Shown one piece after another: positions 1-12,504 of a DNA stretch of 64,000 nucleotides. How positions within the stretch are numbered: the first letter of the stretch is position 1; each line of letters begins with the position of its first letter. Source of the stretch: Cladobotryum mycophilum (Eukaryota > Ascomycota > Sordariomycetes > Hypocreales > Hypocreaceae). Both the position numbers and the translations under genes were made by a program. Under the pieces are notes generated by a model, which ran no database searches, was not told the DNA's origin, and saw only the letters and a program-made list of their open reading frames with translations. The stretch lies in the NCBI GenBank assembly GCA_036429605.1, contig CM071589.1:930001-994000 (forward strand), in the 5' to 3' direction.

Positions 1-3000
1 TTGGAGTTCATCTCCAATTGTCGCTCTATTAAAGAGCGCGTAATGCCTACCTACGCTGACGGCCTGGCGATCTCTCTAGACTTAGCAGATACGAAAGTTG
101 TTTTTGTTTTAGTTACTGTGATCGATCCATAACCAGACTGCATGTCAAGCTGACGAAGCTGCCCTCAGATGGCATCCTGCACATCATCCGATGATTATAT
201 CATCTGACAGCATACCGCCGAGTTTAGATCCTTTTCGACAAACCACTATTGACCTTTTCTTTACATCATCAGCCAGAAGTAGGATTCATCGCCGGAGAGT
301 AACCTAAACAGATTTATAACAAAGGTAAAATAAACGAGTGGTGGAAATAGTAGATGGCTAGAAGGGATGGCCCCATATTCTCGGAAGAAGATTTACGAAG
401 ATGTGAAGAAGAGATAAAGGGAAATATGGGCTCCAGGGTTCGCCAGCCCCTGTGCAGCTAATTATGGGCACAGGTAAGCATGCGAATCACGGCTTCAAAG
501 ATAGAGCCTATGTGTGTCATAGGAGATAAGATACATCTCGTCAGCTCTATTGGGCATGGAATATACCAAACGCACTCACGGTGTTAATGATGTGATAGAT
601 GGGTATTGCATCATGTTCCTCCATTCCTAACTCCATAAGGGCTCGCTTATTTTGCCCGTGGTAGTTAATATGGAAACACACACAGCCATACGACCATCAT
701 TCATGCCAGTCCCTTGATGAAATTTTGTTACAGCCACGTCAACTTTTGTCTACTATAATGCGGCTTTACGAGACAGGTACACTTGCGGAAACTGAACATG
801 TCATACAAATCACCTTTTGATAAACATTCAGGCGTAGCTATACTCTATCCAAGGTAGTTTATTCTGTCTGTAGACGAAATATACCTTCAAAGCTTAGCTG
901 TTGTATTTGCAGGTGAATTAGCTTTTTACACCATATATCCACGTTTATCGTAGACACTGCACAATGATTCCTCACTTTCTTTTGGATCGCTTGTAGCATC
1001 TCTACTACCTACGCAAACCCAACACCATGCTCCACAGCAGTCTCTCGCTGACGGTGTGTACGTGTTTACATGTTTGTTAGTGCCGTAGCCCAATGCGCAT
1101 ATCGCTTGGACAATGCTGCAGGTTTATTGACAGCATTTCGACTCATCTGGCATCATTCGGACAAATTCAACGCTGCAGATCCCTTCTCGTCACTCTGGCG
1201 TCCATTTCCTTCCACCGCTCATCTCATTCTTCATGACTGCATGTCAAGTATCTTGACTAGACTCAGTTAATCATGCAAATTTTCCCAGAAGAGCAACCGC
1301 AGCATAGTATGTAGTATCCATTGGATAAATTCAAATCTCTTCTTATCTACCTACCTATAAGCGAATAGTCAAGTTACGCGTGCTTAGGCCCTTGGGTACG
1401 AGCATTCGTGATCCTAATTCTCTCTTAGTTTTAGGCATGGGTTGCTAGATAGACCTCGGTAGTTTGACATGGTATGAAAGGTGACTTAATCGCCACAATA
1501 GCTCCCATTAAGTAATGAAAACTACAGATTGATAGGATAAAATACGCCCTGGATATGCCAGCAAAAGTCCAAGGGATATTTCAACCCTACGGGTGTCTTT
1601 ACCGCATCCATGTTCTACAGAAACGGGTGGAGGAAGTGTGAGTCCTCCGCCCCCGTGTATCCGTGTCAACTTACTTCCGACTTACCTGAGTGATGCTGGC
1701 ACTTGTTACATGCAGTCTGTGTACGACGATGGGGTCATCCAAGCTTGTGTTTATTGACATGGAGGTCACCGCTTATCAATGGAGAACGAAACAAATGCTT
1801 GGCGGAAAGCCATCGGGCATGAATGTCATGGCGTGTTTTGGCATTGATGTGTTTGTACTGTATTGGTAAGTAATTGATAAGATCTCGTGCCATCACTGGC
1901 CTTCTCGGGGAGAATTTAAGACGTGATGACTTCTTTGGATCGGGTAATTAGGCCAAGAGGTTGAAATATATTGAAATGCATACTATGTGGGCTATATAGA
2001 TCAGGCATAAATCTATCTTCTTATAGGAATGTCTTGCGTTGTATGATGATCGGCACTACCCCACAACCAGAGACACATATTGTGCGATCTGCTATAGCAT
2101 CTGTGAACATTATGTCAACGTTTCAAGATAAGACATCCTACATCATTCAAGTAACCTTGGCACAGTTGATATTTATGATAACCTCAACAGGCAACAGCAT
2201 TGTCCCGAATCATGTTACAGCTTCCAAGTTGTAACGTTTGATTCATCCTGTGTGTGAAGGAATATCACCGGGGTTAGAATCTTAGCTCTTATCTTGCATC
2301 GCTTGAAATCCTTTGATACGAACCTTGGCATTATGCACGCGGTTTACCACTATCCATGTATGATAAGCCGGACAAGGACTAACAAGAAAGAGAGAGAAGG
2401 AAAAAAAGATTCGAGAACCTTCTTGGAACTTACTTTCGGAATGAATGACAAGAGGTATTCCGGATGATAGGGTATGCCATCGAATGCGTTCTACAATATC
2501 GAGCAGAAGAGCTTATAAGACCCACAAACTGTTTGACATTTCGAAACCACGGTGATGTTACACCAAGGCTAGCTGCACCTCCTGTGTAGAATTTTCTTTT
2601 CTTGAGCGTCGTATTCCTTACTCAGTCGAAAGGCGCACAGCTTGACTCAGTCACTACATGTCTCATTAGACTGCCGTTCCCTCACTACATGTACTAAGAA
2701 TAACGTAGGTACAAAGTAGTCTACGCATTGAGCTGCATGATCGAGTTGGGACATGGAAAAGCAGGGTAGTAATCCCATAGTCTCCCCAATCAAAGCCACG
2801 GACTCTGCCGAAATATTATCGTCCCGTCAGTGGAGTCCGTCCCCCATCAAGCCATTGGAGGGAAAAAAATTCAGGTATCCCCAGCCCTATGCACCATACC
2901 TCGTACATCCAAGGTGTTGGGAGCTTATTCATGCATTAAAACTCCGAGACATTATCACTTTGGGTGATATAGGCTTGGCAAACAAGTGGGTATCTTGGTT

Positions 3001-4405
3001 CCACGTGCGGAATGCGAAATGCAGGCATGCATGCATGGTTGAAGGAGCAGCAAAGAAGAAGAAAAAGGAAAGAAAGAAAAGCTTGTTTGCTTACACGGAA
3101 GAGGAGGACCGATTTCAAAGTTGGAAATGTCCCGATTCCGTGCGTACCCTCCTCACACGGAAACTGCAACATCAACGCATACGGGAAGAAAGTCTTGTGT
3201 GTGTTTAGAGCAACCCACACACGCCCGCAAGGTCCTCGTTACTCTGCATATGATTCAGGCGGGAAGACCGGGAAGACCAAACCTGACTGGAAAAAGTTGC
3301 AGTTTTCGGATCGCAGGCCATTTGTTACAAGTCAGGCCATCAAGGTAACCGGGGGCTGGCTATAATACTATGTACAAGTACCTACATTTGCAGATGAGAT
3401 TTGGCCCCCGAGCTGGCGATGATCCCGTAAGCTCCACCTGCACCGGGATCACCAACTGGTCCGCCGTATCCGATACGTTGAGACAAGGCACGCATAAAGA
3501 AGTACTTGTAAGAAGAGAGACTCGAGAAGAGTAATCAGGCTCTGCCCAATCGAAAGTCTTGCCGATATGGAAGAGGGGGGGATCTTTTGCCTGCTAGGCT
3601 ATACGTATACCCTGGACTGAAAAATTTTCCCCCTTCATCATCACCATCCCGATTCCTTCAAGGATGTGTGGATCGTAGTGATTGACTTGCCATGTGAGGG
3701 GAAAACCCGTCAGCACGACCGGATGAAGTAGGTTCCCAGAGTGAGGCTTTGGATATTTTCTATTTGCCAAGATTGATATCAGTTGGCATGATGATGTGAT
3801 GTTGAACAGCCAAAAGGAAAATGATGTATCAGCTATATCAATTAACCTTATCTTTAATAAGGCCGGCATTAACAAGACCTGGTCGTACACAGCCTTGTTT
3901 ACTACGCGTTGTCTAATTTGTAAGCTGCTAGAAGGGCTTGGCATGCGATATCTAATTGATCCTTGGCGTGAATCCTATTTTTCTTGGCTCTTCGAGAAAA
4001 GACTCCATTTATCCATAAAGGCCGGTCCATCGATGATCTAGTGGTCAGGTAAGTTTTCCCCATGCCGCTGTGGAGAAGGGGGCACCCTCTGGAATGCATG
4101 GACTAATATCAAAGCCAAGGTATTCCCGAGATCTTCATGTAGAGTGTGATGATCAGCATAGTAAAGAATGATAATGTCTCGTTTTTTCTTTCTTTCCCCT
4201 GGGGAGGGAGAGTTTCCTGGCATGTTGGTGCAAATCCTCATCTGTAAGACTAAAATTCATGTGTGTAAGCCTGGGCGGCTCCCTCCACACCCCCACCCCT
4301 GAATTGCTTCCCACAATCTTATTCCAACACTCTTCTATTTCCGGTTAGTTACCAGTTAACCGTAAGAAAAAGGTTCCATTGCGGCGGTTCTTGCCACTCG
4401 GTTGA

Positions 4406-4423
4406 TTAGGGTTAGGGATTAGG
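4406..4423 (+). repeat. Interstitial telomere-like repeat
   Basis: Two perfect TTAGGG units stand in tandem at 4406-4417, followed by a degenerate ATTAGG at 4418-4423. TTAGGG is the telomere repeat of most filamentous fungi and also the Tbf1-type binding site. There are far too few copies for a chromosome end. Confidence 0.7.
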
Positions 4424-5714
4424 TTGACCTCTTGGATGTAAGAAAACATTTCCACAACATCTAATGAATCCTGCCTGCAGTGACACTGCGTCTAATCTCA
4501 GTTCAGCTCACCAACACGCATGCTGCTAGCTACAAAAAGGGGACAGCCGTTTTTTCCCCTTCCTCTCCAGCAAACCATATGCTCTCTTTCCGCAAAGCAC
4601 TAACTCCATTCTCGGCGGTTCCGTACTACACCCCCGGCAGTGCAACCCTGAGTTCCGGAGGACCCACCCGATGACCCGGGAGTTGGAGATACTGAGACAG
4701 GAATGCCGCGAACTGATTGGACAGCAGCTCGCACGTGCCAAGAGGTACCGAAGCCACTGCCGCCCGCCAAGAATGAAGAAAGTTGGACTTTGTATGAGAG
4801 TAGAACAGGGGGGCACGGACATGGGGGCCATCTTGGCAGGACCACTTTTGACTGATAAGCCAAAGCACAAAAAGGCCAAGAGGGAACCTTGCACAAATAG
4901 AGAAAATAACTTGGTAGGATTTCTGATAAAGACTTGGAAAGGGCAGGTACTTGTAGATAAGCGAGTTGCATATTCTGGTTTACGTTTGTCACAGAATGGG
5001 GGCTTGGCGAGATTACATGTACCTGTAGATCATGGAACGTTCCTACATAGTACACGGTAAAGGGAGAAGGAAAAAGGAAAAGGGAGGATAATGTCGGAAT
5101 GACGAGAAACATCATCATTTCGCTATTTACATGGTTAATGGTTATTAATTTGCCCGCACGCACAGGGAGTACGTGGAATTGTGGCTTTGCACGTATGTAT
5201 GCAAATTCAACCACTTTTATCAGCTGAAGGGGGAGGGGAGGAGAAGACAAAAAAGAAAAAAGCACATGAAAAGCTTTCTGGCACAAACTCGTAAGCGAAT
5301 GAGTGTTATGAGGCTTACGCAATCTTCCTCACCAGTGTTTCTCCCGTCTTTGTTTCTTCTCTCTCTCCCCGAGGGGGCGTCTTTGTCTCACTCCGAGACA
5401 TGCTTGGACAAGGGGGGGACGCACAAGCCAAGAAAAAAGAAGAAAAAAACAGAGTAAAGGCTACTCACTCCACGCTCTCCACACACCAAAGCAAAGGAAA
5501 AAAGAAAACGAAACAAGACATCTTAATTTACATATCCACTTATGAGCTGCGAGGAGGGAACATGCACGCACTGGGGGGTGGGTGACTGGACCAAAACACA
5601 ATCACGTCCCAGGATGGTTTCATCCAATGCTACCGGCAATTGCTCCGCCAGGCCGTATACGAACGACGACGACAAATCAAAAAAATTTCATCGCATGTTC
5701 ACAATGACATGTCG

Positions 5715-5780
5715 AGAAAGCAAGCAAGCAAGAAAGAAAGAAAAGAGAGAGAGAGAGAGAAAGAGAGAGAAAAGAAAGCA
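5715..5780 (+). repeat. GA/GAAA microsatellite tract
   Basis: Impure purine tract made of CAAG, GAAA and GAGA units. It encodes only low-complexity Lys/Arg/Glu frames on one strand and Ser/Leu/Phe frames on the other, so those frames are not treated as genes. Confidence 0.8.
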
Positions 5781-6480
5781 AGACATCCGAGCCACCACCC
5801 CATTCCGTTTCGCAAACTTGTGTTGGCCCGTCCCGAAGTATGCCTGTCTCTGTGTGTGTATGTTTGGTTCGTCCTTCTTGCTGCACAGTCAGTCTGCGCC
5901 AAGGCGGACAGACATTCAGAATGCGATCGTCCAGGGTTTCATTCAACCAGAGGTTCGTTAGTTGGCTCTGCCCTTATCAGACATCACCAACTTTCTGCTC
6001 GACCCTTGCAGCAGTGAAAATCCTTGCAGATTGGGCATCAAAAGGACGACCACACCCCCTGAAGATCCACTACTTAAAATATTTAACCTACTGAATATGG
6101 TTATCTGAATGCAGATTCGTGGGTCCTCGACGCATGTTTCCAGAATAGTGTGATATCATGGTTTCCTCGAGGATTAAGTCGCCCAGCCGACTACCTCCGT
6201 CGGCTGTGACCTGAGGGCCAGAGAGAGTGAGTGAGAGGAGAGAGGCATGGGGTTTCAGGATATATAATGTTCTCGAGTACCTCGTCTTATACACGGGATC
6301 TTGTCTCTCATAGCACAGCATCTCTTCTTTCATTAGCAAAGCCAGTATTCCATTCTTATACTCGGCTCTTGACTTGGCCTCTTGGCTCTTGGCTTTTCTT
6401 AGACAAACAGTTTTTTTTTATTCATTCACATAATACCAGTTTGTCGGTAGCGAGCAAGACATTTTCCCTCCTTGGCAGCC

Positions 6481-8237
6481 ATGGCATCATCACCGCAAAA
6501 GTCCCACGTGGACACGACCATCTCTGCCTTTCCATCATCGTTCCCACGCTCTGATACTCTTGACTCCAAGAGCACAACCACAACAATCATTGACGACTCA
6601 TCTAGCCCGTCGTCACCCGTCAAGGGACCCATCGTCACCACCACCGTCACTGACCTCGAGGCTGGCCTCACCAAGGAAAAGACCAACACTCAAAATGAAG
6701 AACCATACCACATCTTCTCCCGCTCCCAGAAATGGCACCTGGTCTACCTCGTCTCCCTGGCGGGCTGCTTCTCCCCCTATCGTCCAACATTTACTTCCCC
6801 GCCATCCACACCATCTCCGAGGACCTCCACACCAGCGAGACCCTGATCGCGCTGACAATCACCATATACATGATCGTCCAGGGCATTGCGCCCTCGTTAT
6901 TCGGCGCCGTCTCGGACACCGGCGGTCGACGAATTACCTTTGCCATAACGCTCTTGATCTACACCGGCGCTAACCTGGCCCTGTCCTTCACCACCAGCTA
7001 CCCCATGTTGATGGCTCTTCGCGGCATCCAGGCTTTGGGCTCCTCTGCCACCATCAGTATCAGCGCCGGTGTCATTGCTGATATTGCCGCCCCGTCTGAG
7101 CGTGGTGGTTTCATGGGTGCCAATGCCGGCATTAGGTATGTGTAGAGAGATGAATACTCCCCGAAAAAACGCCACCCAATTTCGTATAGCTTAGTTAACA
7201 CAATGTTCCCCTTTAGAATGATGGGTCAGGCCGTTGGTCCAATTATTGGTGGCGCCCTCAACCAAGTTTGGGGTTTCCGAAGCATCTTCTGGCTCCTCTT
7301 CGTCATGAGTCTCCTGGTTCTCGTCCTTCTCCTCATCTTCCTGCCCGAGACACAGCGATCCGTTGCCGGAAACGGCGGAGTCCCTCTGGCGGGCTTCTAC
7401 AAGCCCTGGGCCTACTACATCCGTCAGCCCGAGCAGTGGGCCCACACCACGGCCGTGCCCAGTGCGAAGCTGAAGCCCTTTTCGCTAAAGAAGTGCATTG
7501 ATCCCTTGATGTACGTCTTCCAAAAGGACATCTTCGTTCTCCTGTCCTGGGGCGCCCTGGTCTACACCCTATGGAGCATGGTCACCTCCTCCACCACCAC
7601 CGCTCTCCTCCATGACTTCCCCGAGCTCTCTCAGTGGCAACTCGGCCTCTGCTTCCTGCCCAACGGTCTCGGCTGTGTCCTCGGCTCTATCGTCACCGGC
7701 CGCGTCATGGACCGCGAGTTCAAGCTCATCGAGCAGCAGTACAAGGACAAGCACGGGCTCAAGACCGTCAACGTAAAGGACCACGCCGACTTCCCCTTTG
7801 AGCGCGCCCGCCTCGCCACCATGCCCTACTTCAGCGGCATCTTCCTCGTTGCCCTCGCCCTCTACGGCCCCAGCTTCGAGCTGAGCAACATGCACCCCAA
7901 CGCCAGCGCCAACCTCGCCGCCCCTCTCGTCCTCCAGTTTGTCATCGCCTTCATGGCCACTGCCATCTTCAACATGAACTCCACCATGTTGGTCGACTGC
8001 TTCCCCAGTGGCTCGGCTGGTGCGACTGCGACCAACAACCTCTGCCGATGCCTTCTCGGCGCCGTTGGTGTCAGTGTCATTCAGCCCATGATTGACGCAC
8101 TAAACATTCGAAACGCGTTCCTCATCCTCACTGCTGTTGGCGTCATCTTCACTCCTCTCGTCTGGGTTGAGTCCAAGTACGGCGCTCAATGGCGAATGCA
8201 GAGAGAAGAAGCCAAGGCTGAAAAGTCCGAAAAATAA
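6481..8237 (+). CDS. MFS transporter, DHA1 drug:H+ antiporter (Qdr/Aqr1/Dtr1-like)
   Basis: Predicted 12-TM plasma-membrane antiporter exporting drugs, organic acids or metabolites. Exon 1 is 6481-7135, intron 7136-7216 (GTATGT...TTTAG), exon 2 7217-8237. The start ATG follows a frame without an upstream ATG. A Ser/Thr-rich cytosolic N-terminus (about residues 1-85) precedes TM1. MFS motif A (GAVSDTGGRR, about residue 141) and antiporter motif C (MGQAVGPIIGG, about residue 222) are clear, and the length (558 aa) fits the DHA1 family. Oddity: the frame breaks in TM1 at a run of five C at 6773-6777. Restoring one C joins LAGCFSP to LSSNIYFPA, the family's normal TM1, so this is probably a sequencing error. 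It is convergent with the Zn2Cys6 regulator downstream. The substrate cannot be told from sequence; the family call is firm. Confidence 0.9.
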
Positions 8238-9185
8238 AAAGCATCATGACATTTCCCTTGCCTTGTTTTCTTTTTCCTTTTCTTTTTCTTCCCCCCCCCT
8301 TTTTTCTTTCTTCTTTTTTCTTTCTTTCCGTTTTAGAGGAAATATCATGACTTGGGCATTTTCGGGCATATTAGGGTTTGCATCAAATGGTTGGGCAAGC
8401 ACTGGATTTCTTTTCATAGACATAGATGATCGCTTTTCTTTTTCTTTTCTTTCTCTTTTTTCTTTTCTTTTCTTATAGATGTACATAATCTCCCTTTACA
8501 TATTATGATCATTCTCATGATATAACGGCTGGGCCGTGTGACAGTGTTGGGCATCTTACCAGGTCATGACTGGTGTCGGGTGCATTTGACTCTTGCGCAA
8601 GGAAAAGCGCTTCATGACGAAGACTTCAATGACATTTATTACAAGAATAATACATATGCCTCCATTTTGTGATACATAGATGTAGTTGATATACAATGTG
8701 ATGAAAGCGCCGCTGCCGAAAAGCATAATGACAGGAGTTCCCGATCCTCGACTATGAGAAGCGTCCTGCCGCCGAAGGGTTTGTGCAAACGCACGAGGAA
8801 GAGTCTCTTTGCACAATGAACACGCTTCCAGGACTGCTAAGTAATGCGCATGCTAGGCAAAGCGCTCTCTAGTTGATCGTCTGGTATGTTAGTGGGTCAC
8901 TTGGCATCCATGCGGCGATGCGAGAAGCTAAGCTTGTTCAACATGTTCGCATCCCTAGACCACCCCACCGCAGCGACGATTTATCCAACGTGCTGCTTAG
9001 CGGCGCTGAATCTATTACTCAATGCAAACCAATCGGCAGCTCTAGCGGGTATGGATAAACGGTAGTCAACCGGCTGTTGGAGACGATCGGAGTCAGCACT
9101 TTGACGTAATGAAATGAGAATCCTTCTGCATTAGGTTGCTGATCTGCAGGGCACCATATACGACCTCATCTCTGTCAACCATTTC
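8238..9185. other. Convergent intergenic region
   Basis: Region between the transporter and regulator stop codons. It begins with strongly T-rich and CT-rich sequence (about 8260-8335 and 8430-8475), likely the transporter 3' UTR and termination area. A single TTAGGGTT lies at 8372-8379. No gene is seen. Confidence 0.6.
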
Positions 9186-10974
9186 TTACGAACCATCACT
9201 GTCTTTGCGAAGGTTCGTCAAAAAAGTGCCAACCGTACTCCCCATGAACGGCTTGTCAAACAAACTGCACAGCATTTCGAGCTCTACGCTTCTTTCATTT
9301 GGTGGTTCGACCGTCAGGAGCAAACGCAGTGCCAGACCAAGAGGGAAGAGTCCAACTGTGCCTCCAAACCCACCGGACGCTGGCTCAAATAACAGATGTA
9401 CCGAGTGAGCGATCTTGTATGCGAAAATCTTGGGGTCAAATGATGCATAATCCCGTAGGCTCGGAACAGGCGTGCTTGCTGACTGCTGGTTCTCTGAATG
9501 TCGTTCTTCTCGTAATGGCCCTGGTTTTGCATTTGGTGGTTCCTGGACCGGATCAACTGTAGTCGTAGCTTGCTGGTTAGATCGGATCGCAAACCGAATG
9601 GTGGTGTATAGCAACAAGTAAGATGACCAGTACATGTTGGCTAGTTGTAGAAGCCCAATTTCTTCATCGTTCTTCGGCGCCAAGACTGGCGAACCCATTA
9701 GGGTGTAGTCAAACACTTGAAGTTTGGGACCAGCAATAATCTCCCATTGCGCAAGCGCTGCCTCAACTCCCCAACATCGCTGTAGAAGCTGTTCGCGAAG
9801 CCGTTTCAGTGTGTCGACAGGAAGCTGAGAGAGGCCAGCATGTATGACGCCGTAGTCCTCTATCAAGCCAGGTATATCGACCATGATATCAAGCAATCTA
9901 TCTTTTATAGACTTTTCTTTACCCTCCCATGGAGTTGTCTTCCATGCCCGATCACTAAAGATGCATCTCTTTTTCCTCATTACAGCGACAATAATCTATG
10001 GCCCAATACGGGGTGAGTACTCAGCCGCCTCTCAGAGCTAAATTGCATCCACTTACAGCATTGAACCTGCCATCAATATAGAGTTGGTAGGCAGCCGGCG
10101 ACCTGAGATCTCCGGGTCCTCGCATTTGCAGGATTGCTAGTTGGCCATCATTGTGTTGACGCCAACTACCAAGCTCCACATCTTTATCTGGACATCCGTC
10201 ACCCTCGCGACCGAAGAGAACCTGTTTCATGCGGAAACCTTATGAGTGTGTGATGTCAATCTCGGGAATGGGGAAAGATGTACCTCGTGAAGCTCTAAGA
10301 ACCTAGCGGCGGCAAGTAGGCCATCACTCTGCGACCGGCGTGGATGCAACAATGCCAATCCCATTTCCCGTACCGCTCTATGATACGCCTGGAGTCCCTT
10401 GATCCTTAACTCGGCATCGTTGCTCTGCGAGCCGACAACAGAGGCGCTAAGAGCAATTGTTGCATGTTTGAGAGTTGGCTCCGACTCATAGAGCTCTGCC
10501 AACACACCGGTCCAACCTCCGGTAGACAGGTCTAGAGCGAGCGGAGAAAATGAACGGCCATTCGGGAGAAAGGCAGACCAAAAGAGGCCAAGATATTTTT
10601 GCTCTCGAGCAGTTTGCACCAAAGATTGATGAAGAACCACTTGAGCGCAGTCTTCAGCCCTTCGTTCATACCTCGCATGCCATGGCGGTGTCTTGGCCGT
10701 ATTAGACCTTGCTCCTGTGCGAGAGGTCGCATTGACCCAGACAAGGTCGCGTTCATAGCCTCCACAAACCAAGCCAGATCCAATGCACTGATGACAGGAC
10801 GGGAGATTGCGGTCGCACTGTCTCACAAGAGGTTATTACAGAATCTTGGCAGACCTGATGGGTGACAATGGGGTGCTGAGCTGGCAAGAATTGCAAGACA
10901 CGGTCTCTACGTACCCCTTTGCGTTTTCTTCGACAGTTGCCGCATCCCTTGGATCTCCCGGGAACGCCAACCAT
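9186..10974 (-). CDS. Zn2Cys6 fungal-type transcription factor
   Basis: Nuclear sequence-specific regulator. Exons (minus strand): 10974-10915, 10817-10284, 10221-10057, 9995-9186, giving 522 aa; all introns join in phase 0. The binuclear zinc cluster is split by intron 1 and is restored by splicing: cysteines 11, 14, 21, 28, 31 and 38 have the exact CX2CX6CX6CX2CX6C spacing, preceded by the common N-terminus MVGVPGRSKGC. The remainder resembles the fungal_trans_2 (PF11951-type) regulatory domain, with a WRQHNDG...MRGPGD segment and a DIMVDIPGLIEDY segment. It lies between the convergent DHA1 antiporter and the CFA-synthase-like gene on the same strand, so it may regulate either; that is inference. 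Exon 4's acceptor (CCATAG) is the least certain junction. Confidence 0.88.
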
Positions 10975-12504
10975 GGTGATGATAGCCGACGGCGCTTTGA
11001 TGTCGTGGGATGGACTGGGGGGACCTGTGCGCTGCGACTTGGTGACTTGGCTGGATATGAGATATGACAGCCTTCAAGCAAACTCGTGGAGAGTGAGCAA
11101 GCTAAATCGGAATCAGAATAGCACCATCGCCTCAAAGACTTGGTTTCAGGAGCTTGCGAGAAGATGGACCGTCTCTTTAAATGCCGGGGCCTCAGCATCC
11201 ATTGCAGAGTCCAGTCCAATGCTGCGCCTCGGTGCGATGTCGGCTTCCAGAGATTTTCTTTCTTCCTACAGGCTGAGATTTGGTAGGCAATGCAAGGCAG
11301 AGCCACAGATGAACAAACTGACGCGAATCGGAAGAGAGTTCCATGCGCATTTATGAGATGCTGTTGGGGCCAACACACCTGGAATGGAGGCATTGATGGA
11401 CCCAAAACGCATGGATTGCTTATTAACGAGATCGTGGCGCAGTTGTCAATCGCGCAATGTTTCCTAAATCGGATTAGCGTGATGTGATAGCACCACCAGC
11501 CACATCTACCAGCCACGTCCATCTTACTCAGCCAAGGTCGAACGGCGAGCCCGAGTCACCAAAAGACGACCCAACCGAGTTCAGTAAGAGGTACGAGTAA
11601 ACCGTCTTTCTAGTCTGAATGTTCTTTATTGTATAATTAAAGGGCTCTATTTTTATTTTTATTTTATTTTACATGTAATTGTATAGCGGACTATCCAGTG
11701 CTTACTATGATGCCAATGTCCTTCTCCTACCAGCACCAGCATGAGGCATGGGAACGCACACCAAGGCCCGGGCCGCTCCAACGTATCGCACGGCTCCCCA
11801 AACACAGAGAGTGTCTCCCTCCCCGGCAAGCAGTTCGTTGCTAAAGTGGCTCGTCTTGCAGCGGTGTCCACCACTAGCGAGTGCATAGCACACATACAAG
11901 TTGGGACGGTCAGTGTTAGACTCGGGAGCTACTGGGACGCCTCCCTAAGGCTGGCGCATGGCAGAAACGATCTACAAGGTAAATATGACTGGGGGAGGCT
12001 TCCAGGTTGGAGTTTCCAGTGGCTCCCCTGGCTTTTGGTGGCTTTCCAGTGCTTAGACAGCACATGGTGATGTGAGGATCGGGTACTGCGTGTTGGCCAG
12101 TGGAGGCAAGTCTGCAATTGCAACGAGGCGAACTAAACTAAATCATTCGCAAGAGTAGAAAAGAAGGAGAAAAAAAGGTTATGCACATTCTCCATTATTA
12201 AAACTTGTTCCCCTCTTGTTCGCAAATGAGTATCATTAAACAGTAGATGATCTGCAGCCGGTACATAAACCAGCCTTTGCATACCTCCCTGGATCTCTTG
12301 CCTAAATAGGTAATTCTGTACATTCGCGATAGCCTCCCACAATAGTCTTTCAATTTACAAATCCAGCAAGATCAATCCTAGAAATCTCCCTCACACTTTC
12401 AATCTGTGCAATCCAAATTTGGTCTGAATGCCTCCTAATGGTCTCTGTAGCATCCGGCCATCCTACCACAAATTTGTTTCGTGTAGCACCGGTCGTCGTA
12501 GGGT
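10975..12504. other. Intergenic region
   Basis: Holds the putative promoter of the Zn2Cys6 regulator and the 3' flank of the CFA-synthase-like gene. An AT-rich stretch of TTTTA units lies at about 11640-11680. Short frames show no domain; no gene is supported. Confidence 0.55.

Larger units (their letters stand above)
1..6480. other. Gene-poor region at the left end
   Basis: No convincing gene was found in the first 6.5 kb. The open frames are short (at most about 240 codons), lack recognisable domains, and many are low-complexity (Lys/Glu-rich or Ser/Leu-rich frames over GA or CT tracts). Visible structure is a telomere-like repeat at 4406-4417 and an impure GA/GAAA tract at about 5715-5780. 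A frame at 2753-3208 contains a short stretch (VHPRCWEL) that faintly resembles a motif I associate with uncharacterised fungal F-box-type proteins, but the rest of the frame does not support a gene. The region may hold noncoding RNA or decayed genes that I cannot see. Confidence 0.6.

Noticed and set aside
2753..3208. 151-codon frame with a VHPRCWEL stretch, possible F-box-type gene relic
   Set aside because: Only a few residues resemble the motif; the second half is poly-Lys low complexity and there is no splice or domain support.
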